A DNA stretch of 10,525 nucleotides from Wenzhouxiangella sp. Lineage in GTDB: Bacteria; Pseudomonadota; Gammaproteobacteria; Xanthomonadales; Wenzhouxiangellaceae. This document shows, piece after piece, positions 4,939-10,525 of the stretch; the stretch's first letter is position 1; each line of letters begins with the position of its first letter. The stretch is taken from the NCBI GenBank assembly GCA_007135355.1, contig SLJA01000051.1:1-10525 (forward strand). The letters are read 5' to 3'. The notes under the pieces are model-generated. The model made no database searches. It worked only from the letters and a program-made list of their open reading frames with translations, and had not been told where the DNA came from. A program made the position numbers and the translations under genes.

Positions 4939-7494
4939 ATGCGAGTATTTTCACGTCTATATCTGCTGATCGTGCTGTGTCTGCCCGGCCTGGGCTTGAC
5001 TGCCACCCACCTGGGTTTGCCGGAGGACTTCGATCCGCATCCCGGCATCCAGGCGCCAGAGGAATTTCTGGGTTTCGATCTCGGGCAGCGCCACCTGCGC
5101 CATGACCAGATCACGGCCTACCTCGACTACCTGGCGTCGGTTTCCGATCGGGTTGTTGCCGAGCGTATCGGTCAGAGCCACGAAGGGCGGCCACTCAAGC
5201 TGCTGACTTTTGCCGCTCCCGAGCGTCTGGCCGAACTTGACCAACTGCGTGCCGATCGACAGCGGGCCAGCCGCGAGGGCGTCGGTCCGGCGGTGGTTTG
5301 GCTGGGCTATGCGGTGCACGGTGATGAAGCGTCCACCGCAACGGCGGCGGTGGTCATGGCCTGGTACCTGGCCTCCGCCCGCAATCCAGACGTGCTGTCC
5401 TGGCTCGATGACTTGATCATCGTGATGGAACCGGTGCTCAACCCGGACGGCCTGGATCGTTTTGCCCACTGGGTCAACATGCATAGAGGCCGGCACCCGT
5501 CAGCCGACCCCAATGACCGTGAGCACCACGAAGCCTGGCCGCGCGGCCGCACCAACGCCTACTGGTTCGATCTCAACCGCGACTGGCTGCCGCTGGTTCA
5601 CCCGGAGTCGCGGGCGCGCATGGCGCACTATCATCAGTGGCGGCCGCACGTGTTGGGCGACTGGCACGAGATGGGCCCGAACAGCACCTATTTCTTTCAG
5701 CCGGGCGTACCCGAACGCAACAATCCACTCACGCCCGAACGTAATTTCGAGCTCACCGGCAAGATCGCCGAATTTCACGCTGACCGGCTCGACGCCGCCG
5801 CCCAGCCCTTTTACACGCGCGAGACCTTTGATGACTACTACGTCGGCAAGGGATCGACCTTCCCGGACCTGACCGGCGGAATCGGCATTCTCTACGAGCA
5901 GGGCTCGGTCAGGGGTCATGTGCAGGACACCGCCTATGGCCGCCGCACCTATGCCGAAGCGGTGGCCAACCAGGTGCGCACCAGCGTTTCCACGCTTGAG
6001 GGGAGTCACGCCCTGCGTGATGAACTGATCGCCTACCAGGCTGAATTCTTTGCCTCGGCCCGGCGCGAAGCGGGGCGCTCCGGACGGGCCGGTTGGTTGC
6101 TCGGTGACGACGGCGATCCGGCGCGCGCCCACACCCTGATCGATCTGCTGCTCCGCCACGATATCCAGGTATTGCCGGTGACCGAAGCAGTGACCCTGCG
6201 CGATCGTCGCCATGAGCCCGGCAGCGCCTGGCTTATCCCGGCCGACCAGGATCATTTCCGTTTCCTGCGAGCGATTTTCGACCCCGTGCTGGACCTGCCC
6301 ATGGAGACCTTCTATGACGTCTCGACCTGGCCGTTGGGCATGGCCTGGGATCTGCCGCTGGAAATCGTGCGGCAGTCCCCGGCCACCGGTCCGGCATTAA
6401 GCGAATTGCCGGCACAGCAGCCCCATGCGGTGGCGCCACAGGCGCTGGCCTGGCTGTTGCCCTGGGACCAGCATGGCGCCGCCCCGGTCCTGGCCGCGTT
6501 GCTGGCCGAGGGTTACCGCGTCCAGACACTGACCCGACCAACTCGGGTCAGGGATGTGGGCGGCGATGAGCGCGAGCTGGTGCGGGGTAGCCTGGTCATC
6601 CATCGCGGCCTGCAACCGGACACGGTCGAAGCGCCGGCCCAGCGTTTGGCCGAGCTGGCTGCGCGGTTCAGCGTCGAATTGGTCGCCACGGGTCGTGGCC
6701 TGGCGGTCTCGGGGCTGGATCTGGGTTCGCCATCGGCGCCCGTGCTGGAGCCGGTCAGACCGGCCTTGCTGGTGGGCCAGGGATTGCGGGCGACCCATGC
6801 CGGTTATATCTGGCACTGGTTCGATCGAGTTCTGGAGCAGCCGCTGACCCAGCTGGATTGGCAGCGACTGGGCGCCATCCAGCTCGGCGAATACACCCAT
6901 CTCATCCTCCCCGACGGCAACTATGCCGCGCTGCCCGAGGCGATCGGGCAGCAGCTTGGCCAGTTCGTGCTCGCCGGCGGCGCCTTGATCGCCGCCCGCG
7001 GTGCCGCGGCCTGGGTCGAGACCCTGGAGCTGGAATGGAATTTTGTTGAAGTCGAAGATGAGCCGGCCCCATCGGGCCCGCCCGAGCGCCGGGCATACGA
7101 GGATTTCCGCACCGACTTCGCCCGCGAGTTGATCGGTGGCAGCGCCCTGGCAGTGGAGCTGGACATCAGTCACCCGCTGGCCTTTGGCTATCAGCGCTCC
7201 GATCTGGTTCTGATGCGGCGCGGCACCCAGCGGCTGCGCCACGTCGATAATGCCTACTCGGCAGCAGCCCTGTATAGCGACGAGGTGCTGGCCTCGGGTT
7301 TTCTGTCCGAGCGCAACCGCGAGCGGCTGCATGGCACGCCCGCCCTGAGCGCAACGCGCCATGGACGCGGCGTCATCGTCAGAATGCCCGACGATTACCT
7401 GTTCCGAGGGTATTGGCTGGGAACCGAGCGCCTGTTTGCCAACGCGCTGTTTTTCAGTCGCATCATTGGCCCGACCCGCATGCCGGAAGAGTAG
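4939..7494 (+). CDS. Exported M14-family zinc carboxypeptidase with C-terminal amidotransferase-like domain
   Basis: An 851-residue secreted peptidase. The signal peptide is MRVFSRLYLLIVLCLPGLGLTA (about 1-22). The M14 catalytic domain (about 45-345) shows the zinc ligands H127 and E130 in VHGDEAS, NPDG (168-171), the substrate-binding-type NRDW (213-216), the third zinc ligand H243 in DWHEMG, and the catalytic glutamate E320 in GIGILYEQ. All expected active-site residues are present, so it should be active. From about residue 600 to the end the sequence (LLVGQGLRATHAG, YTHLILPDGNYAALPE, FVLAGGALIAARGAAAW) resembles a class I glutamine amidotransferase/ThuA-like fold; I see no catalytic Cys there. 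This layout is known in large M14 proteins of proteobacteria and Bacteroidetes. Substrate is unknown; a nutritional protease or envelope role is likely. The start is ATG 4939 (a GTG abuts it at 4936); the Shine-Dalgarno sequence is poor. Its stop is 16 bases from the convergent fnr stop. Confidence 0.92.
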   Translation: MRVFSRLYLLIVLCLPGLGLTATHLGLPEDFDPHPGIQAPEEFLGFDLGQRHLRHDQITAYLDYLASVSDRVVAERIGQSHEGRPLKLLTFAAPERLAELDQLRADRQRASREGVGPAVVWLGYAVHGDEASTATAAVVMAWYLASARNPDVLSWLDDLIIVMEPVLNPDGLDRFAHWVNMHRGRHPSADPNDREHHEAWPRGRTNAYWFDLNRDWLPLVHPESRARMAHYHQWRPHVLGDWHEMGPNSTYFFQPGVPERNNPLTPERNFELTGKIAEFHADRLDAAAQPFYTRETFDDYYVGKGSTFPDLTGGIGILYEQGSVRGHVQDTAYGRRTYAEAVANQVRTSVSTLEGSHALRDELIAYQAEFFASARREAGRSGRAGWLLGDDGDPARAHTLIDLLLRHDIQVLPVTEAVTLRDRRHEPGSAWLIPADQDHFRFLRAIFDPVLDLPMETFYDVSTWPLGMAWDLPLEIVRQSPATGPALSELPAQQPHAVAPQALAWLLPWDQHGAAPVLAALLAEGYRVQTLTRPTRVRDVGGDERELVRGSLVIHRGLQPDTVEAPAQRLAELAARFSVELVATGRGLAVSGLDLGSPSAPVLEPVRPALLVGQGLRATHAGYIWHWFDRVLEQPLTQLDWQRLGAIQLGEYTHLILPDGNYAALPEAIGQQLGQFVLAGGALIAARGAAAWVETLELEWNFVEVEDEPAPSGPPERRAYEDFRTDFARELIGGSALAVELDISHPLAFGYQRSDLVLMRRGTQRLRHVDNAYSAAALYSDEVLASGFLSERNRERLHGTPALSATRHGRGVIVRMPDDYLFRGYWLGTERLFANALFFSRIIGPTRMPEE

Positions 7495-7510
7495 AGGATC
7501 AGGAGGGAAA

Positions 7511-7536
7511 TCAGCCGGTCGCCTGGCGCCGGCTGA
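7511..7536 (-). terminator. Hairpin overlapping the fnr stop codon (probable terminator)
   Basis: Eight-base arms TCAGCCGG/CCGGCTGA around a 10-base loop. On the minus strand the second arm contains the fnr TGA stop and is followed by TTTCCCTCCT, a short pyrimidine-rich tail. It probably ends the fnr (and hemN-fnr) transcript. It lies in the convergent gap with the M14 gene and may also slow transcription from that side. Confidence 0.5.
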
Positions 7537-8272
7537 CTTCGTCGACCTTCATGGCCATTTGCTCCAGGGTCGGACGATCCAGCACTCGCACCAGTTTGCC
7601 GCGCACTTCGATGACCTGTTCGCGCTGCAGGGCGCTAAGCGTGCGCGAGACGGTTTCAATGGTCAGCCCCAGGTAGTTGGCGATATCGCGCCGATCCATG
7701 GTCAAACGGAATTGATCCGGATCCTGGTTGCGTCGGGCCAGCCGGCGCGACATGCTCATCAGGAACAAGGCCACGCGCGTGCGCGCATCCAGGCGGCCGA
7801 CCACCAGCAGCAGCTCGCGCGTTTCGGCCATTTCTTCCGACAACAGGCGCAGCATGACCTGGTTCAGTTTGGGGCTGGTCTTGAGCATGTTGACAAAATC
7901 CCTGAACGGGATTTCGCAGGTGCGGCTGTCTTCCAGGGCAACGGCGAAGCCGGGATGTTTTTCCGACGACAGCGCATCCAGACCGAGGATTTCGCCGGGC
8001 AGGTAAAAACCGGAAACAATTTCATCCCCATCATGGGACAGCTGGTAAGCCTTGACCGAGCCCGAGCGCACAACCGATACCGTTTTGGCGGTTTGACCGC
8101 CGTGGAACAAGTGATCGCTGCGCTCCATCGGCTGTTGACGCTTAAGGACCTTGTTGATCTCCTCGCGCTCTTCAGCCGAAATATCGTGGGCGAAGCAGAG
8201 GTTGAAAAGCGAGCAGTCCTCGCAGGTTGTTTCCTTCTGGCCGATTTCTGAAACTGTCGGCTTTTCGCTCAC
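7511..8272 (-). CDS. fnr: FNR/ANR-type oxygen-sensing transcription regulator
   Basis: A CRP-family regulator with a [4Fe-4S] cluster, active without oxygen, controlling anaerobic genes. With the GTG start at 8272 the protein is 253 residues (E. coli FNR 250). The cluster cysteines C17, C20, C26 (CEDCSLFNLC) and C119 (RTCEIPF) each fall exactly three positions from E. coli C20, C23, C29 and C122. The cyclic-nucleotide-like beta-roll follows, then the dimer helix and the HTH YLGLTIETVSRTLSAL. Its recognition residues E206, S209 and R210 correspond to E. coli E209, S212 and R213, so it should read the same TTGAT half-site. The open frame extends to a TTG at 8356, but that would start upstream of the promoter; GGAG 7 bases before the GTG supports the short form. 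hemN lies directly upstream on the same strand, as in pseudomonads (anr-hemN). It could be named anr; function is secure. Confidence 0.95.
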   Translation of the reverse strand: MSEKPTVSEIGQKETTCEDCSLFNLCFAHDISAEEREEINKVLKRQQPMERSDHLFHGGQTAKTVSVVRSGSVKAYQLSHDGDEIVSGFYLPGEILGLDALSSEKHPGFAVALEDSRTCEIPFRDFVNMLKTSPKLNQVMLRLLSEEMAETRELLLVVGRLDARTRVALFLMSMSRRLARRNQDPDQFRLTMDRRDIANYLGLTIETVSRTLSALQREQVIEVRGKLVRVLDRPTLEQMAMKVDEVSRRQATG

Positions 8273-8279
8273 CGAAATA

Positions 8280-8283
8280 CTCC
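8280..8283 (-). promoter_or_regulatory. Ribosome binding site fixing the GTG start of fnr
   Basis: GGAG on the minus strand, 7 bases before GTG at 8272. There is no ATG in this frame between the frame opening and the cysteine motif, so this site decides the start. Confidence 0.75.
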
Positions 8284-8301
8284 ACTTCGTGCTGGTCACA
8301 G

Positions 8302-8329
8302 AGTATATCAGTAGTTCATCACCTGCCAA
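8302..8329 (-). promoter_or_regulatory. Sigma-70 promoter of fnr
   Basis: On the minus strand, TTGGCA (8324-8329) and TATACT (8302-8307), each 5 of 6 to consensus, are separated by 16 bases. Transcription would begin near 8295, about 23 bases before the GTG. It lies in the 99-bp hemN-fnr spacer. No FNR box is seen here, so fnr can be made constitutively as well as by read-through from hemN; no obvious terminator follows hemN. Confidence 0.7.
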
Positions 8330-8371
8330 GTGACTTGGGGCGGATTCCGCGTTCAATCGATGGGCGCGGTG

Positions 8372-9766
8372 TCAGACGATGCGGGAGAAGCGTCCTTGCT
8401 GTTGGGCCGATGGCTTGATGTAGCCGTCGAATACTTTGGCGATGGCGCGCAGAAACATCAGGCCGGCCGCCGTGACCCGAAACCCCTCGCTGGTCCATTC
8501 GATCAGGCCATCCTCGGCCAGGGGCTCGAGACGCTGCAGTTCCTCGGCGAAATAGCTGCGAAAATGCAGCTGGAAGAATCGTTCCAGATCCCGATATACC
8601 AGTTGTCCGGTGCACATGACCCGTTCGATGATTTCGGCTCGCAGGCGGTCATCGGTGGTGCGGGTCAACCCTCTCGCCGTGGCCGCCTGGCCGTTGTCGA
8701 TGGCCTGGCGCCAGTCGGCCAGCAAACGGTGATTCTGGGCGAAGCTATCGCCGATCTGGCTGATGGCGCTGGGCCCGAAACTGATCAGGTCCAGCCCGCC
8801 ATGGGTGGAATAACCCTGGAAGTTGCGCACCAGACTGCCGTCGGCCTTGGCCTTGACCATGGAATCGCCCGGCAGCGCAAAGTGATCCATGCCGATGAAC
8901 TCATAGCCGGCATCCAACAGGCGGTTGAGGGTGTTGCGGAAGATGGCCAACTTGGTTGCGGGAGTGGGTAGCTGATCGCTGGCGATGCGTTGCTGACCCT
9001 TGAACAAGTGCGGCAGGTGGGCGTAATTGAACAATGACAGCCGATCGGGCTTGAGCTGGAGCATGGTCTCGATCGTGCCGGCGAAGCCGGTGGTGCTCTG
9101 CAACGGCAGGCCATAGATCAGATCAATGCTGATTGAATCGAATCCGACCGCGCGGGCGGCACCAATGGTTGCGCTGACGGTGGCGGTATCGTGTACGCGA
9201 TTGACCGCTTTCTGTACGGCCGGGTCGAGGTCCTGAACCCCAATCGAGATGCGGTTGAAGCCCATCTCGTGCAGCCGCCGGATGCCGGCGGGTTCGACGG
9301 TTCGGGGGTCGACTTCCAGCCCGATTTCGGCCTCCGCGGCAAAGCTGAAATGGCGCTTGAGCAACTCCATCAGACGCTGAATCTGATCGAGGCTCAAAAA
9401 CGTTGGTGTGCCGCCGCCCAGGTGCAGCTGACGAACCAGTCGATCGCTGTCGAAGCGCGGCGCCAGCAGGTCGATTTCCTTGGCCAGCGTGGCCAGGAAC
9501 TCATCGCCGGCGGTCTTGGAGCGGGTGATGACGCGATTGCAGCCGCAGTAGAAGCATGGGCTTGAACAAAACGGCACGTGCACATACAGCGACAGATCAG
9601 CCGGGATGGGCAGGCGGTTGCTCTCGGCAATCGCTGCATAAAGATCGCCCGCGCGGAAGCGTTCGCTGAACTGCACGGCCGTCGGATAGGACGTATATCG
9701 GGGGCCTTCCCCGCCGTAGCGATCGATCAGCTCGGCGTCGAAACTCGGCCGCATCAGTTGAGGCAT
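8372..9766 (-). CDS. hemN: Oxygen-independent coproporphyrinogen III oxidase (radical SAM)
   Basis: HemN decarboxylates coproporphyrinogen III to protoporphyrinogen IX without oxygen, using S-adenosylmethionine, in the cytoplasm. The protein is 464 residues (E. coli 457). It opens with the HemN-specific GPRYTSYPTA (21-30). The iron-sulfur motif CSSPCFYCGC places C67, C71, C74 and C76 in the HemN pattern CX3CX2CXC; the fourth cysteine is typical of true HemN. SAM-binding GGGTPTF is at 117-123, EVDPR at 151-155 and GFNRISIGVQD shortly after. The C-terminal HemN domain (about 360-455) is complete, which separates it from HemW-like proteins that lack coproporphyrinogen oxidase activity. The start ATG 9766 has a GGGGTGGG stretch about 6 bases upstream; a second ATG (9754) has none. 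Upstream is a perfect FNR box, downstream is fnr. The identification is firm. Confidence 0.97.
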   Translation of the reverse strand: MPQLMRPSFDAELIDRYGGEGPRYTSYPTAVQFSERFRAGDLYAAIAESNRLPIPADLSLYVHVPFCSSPCFYCGCNRVITRSKTAGDEFLATLAKEIDLLAPRFDSDRLVRQLHLGGGTPTFLSLDQIQRLMELLKRHFSFAAEAEIGLEVDPRTVEPAGIRRLHEMGFNRISIGVQDLDPAVQKAVNRVHDTATVSATIGAARAVGFDSISIDLIYGLPLQSTTGFAGTIETMLQLKPDRLSLFNYAHLPHLFKGQQRIASDQLPTPATKLAIFRNTLNRLLDAGYEFIGMDHFALPGDSMVKAKADGSLVRNFQGYSTHGGLDLISFGPSAISQIGDSFAQNHRLLADWRQAIDNGQAATARGLTRTTDDRLRAEIIERVMCTGQLVYRDLERFFQLHFRSYFAEELQRLEPLAEDGLIEWTSEGFRVTAAGLMFLRAIAKVFDGYIKPSAQQQGRFSRIV

Positions 9767-9805
9767 GAAAACCCACCCCGGTTCATTGCTATTCCATGAG
9801 TGTCA

Positions 9806-9847
9806 AGCTTACTGCGGAGCCACCTGAAGAGAATTGATACGTATCAA
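9806..9847 (-). promoter_or_regulatory. Class II FNR-dependent promoter of hemN
   Basis: On the minus strand the FNR box (9834-9847) is followed after exactly 22 bases by TAAGCT (9806-9811), which keeps the key T1, A2 and T6 of a -10 element. This is the geometry of class II FNR activation (box centred at -41.5), predicting a start near 9799 and a leader of about 33 bases. The sequence lacks a -35 element, as expected for an activator-dependent promoter. Confidence 0.75.
9834..9847. promoter_or_regulatory. Perfect FNR/ANR box TTGATACGTATCAA
   Basis: An exact match to TTGAT-N4-ATCAA with a fully palindromic spacer (ACGT). It sits in the 145-bp divergent spacer between hemN (minus) and an exported-protein gene (plus). 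The FNR encoded downstream of hemN carries the recognition residues that read this sequence. Confidence 0.93.
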
Positions 9848-9911
9848 ACCAGGTCACAGCCGGGTCATCTGCTAAATTGCAGGCTTTCTTTCCTGTCCCC
9901 GGAGCCTGTTG

Positions 9912-10525
9912 ATGCGATTGATTGCGAGCTTGTTTGTCCTGTCTTTTGTCTTGCTGACGCCCGGCTGGGTCGCGGCCGAGTCGCCCGCCCAGCGTGATAT
10001 CGAGCAAATTCTCAGCTTGGGTCCCTTGCCGCTGTCGCGGGCACATCTGGCCGAGAGCGCCAAATCCGAGCGCATCGGGCTGCAGCTGATCAAGCAATTG
10101 GCCGGCGCCGCGCCGCCCGCGGCTGGTCGGACGCATCGGGTCTTCAACCAGTCACTGGCTTGGTCCGAACTGGCGGTTGACAGTGTTGACCCGCAGGCCG
10201 GTCCGGGTGTCTGGACCTTTACCTTCGAGACCGAACGCTTTGTCCGCGGCCGGCTGCTGATTGCGGGGCTGCGCGATGTCGAGGTGTGGAGCCAGGGCGC
10301 ACGCCTGGCGCATAGCGAGGGTGGTGTTGATTTGAGCCTGGCCGCGGGCAGCACCCGCATCTGGATTCTGCACCGCGGCGCTGATGAGGAAACGCAAGCC
10401 AGTCTGGCCTGGGAGGGCCGCGCCGCCCATGATCAGGTCAGCGTCCATCTTGGCCCGCACAGGCGCGTGTCGGCGCGCTTGCTGACCAACGCCGAAACCG
10501 TCACCGGGCTGACCCTGTCGCCCGA
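9912..10525 (+). CDS. Exported protein of unknown function, partial (C-terminus beyond the window)
   Basis: An open frame of 204 codons runs off the right edge. The start ATG has GGAG 7 bases upstream. The signal peptide is MRLIASLFVLSFVLLTPGWVAA with probable cleavage before ESPAQRD, so the product is periplasmic, outer-membrane or secreted. After a helical-looking stretch (about 25-65) the sequence alternates short hydrophobic strands (VWTFTFETERFVRGRLLIAGL, DVEVWSQGARL, VDLSLAAGSTRIWIL, ASLAWEG), which suggests a beta-sandwich accessory domain. It resembles the N-terminal parts of large exported peptidases with beta-propellers, but I cannot name a family from what is visible. No catalytic motif is in view. 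It is transcribed away from hemN and shares the spacer with the FNR box; FNR control of it is possible but its promoter fit is weaker. Confidence 0.75.
   Translation, partial: MRLIASLFVLSFVLLTPGWVAAESPAQRDIEQILSLGPLPLSRAHLAESAKSERIGLQLIKQLAGAAPPAAGRTHRVFNQSLAWSELAVDSVDPQAGPGVWTFTFETERFVRGRLLIAGLRDVEVWSQGARLAHSEGGVDLSLAAGSTRIWILHRGADEETQASLAWEGRAAHDQVSVHLGPHRRVSARLLTNAETVTGLTLSP

Overview
The window is dense, GC-rich (roughly 60-65% by eye) chromosomal DNA. It carries core genes of a Gammaproteobacterium: adenylylation-type glutamine synthetase, NtrB/NtrC, a four-cysteine FNR/ANR regulator and HemN. The DUF4124 protein beside ntrB and the large secreted M14 peptidase suggest a lineage near the Xanthomonadales/Chromatiales (Wenzhouxiangella-like), but that placement is inference from gene style only. 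I see no mobile elements, RNA genes, CRISPR arrays or phage genes.

Left part (1-4240, all minus strand): a nitrogen-control cluster in the order glnA, DUF4124 lipoprotein-like/exported protein, ntrB, ntrC (ntrC runs off the left edge). glnA has a textbook sigma-54 promoter (-24/-12) with an upstream NtrC-type palindrome, so the operon appears to be activated by the regulator it encodes. A very strong GC-rich hairpin separates glnA from the rest. The DUF4124 gene, ntrB and ntrC overlap one another by 8 bp each and look translationally coupled.

Middle part (4238-7494): a divergent pair, a YbhB/YbcL-type (PEBP) protein on the minus strand and a large exported M14 zinc carboxypeptidase with a C-terminal amidotransferase-like domain on the plus strand.

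Right part (7511-10525): fnr and hemN on the minus strand, and the 5' part of an unrecognised exported protein on the plus strand. A perfect FNR box lies between hemN and the exported protein. Its distance to a -10-like element is exactly that of a class II FNR promoter reading into hemN. Anaerobic haem synthesis therefore appears to be controlled by the FNR encoded immediately downstream.

The window is mostly well-known biology. I did not find a convincing new system. The points most worth a second look are the DUF4124 gene locked into the ntrBC reading unit, two look-alike palindromes flanking glnA, the glnA 3' hairpin, and the exported protein that shares the FNR box with hemN.
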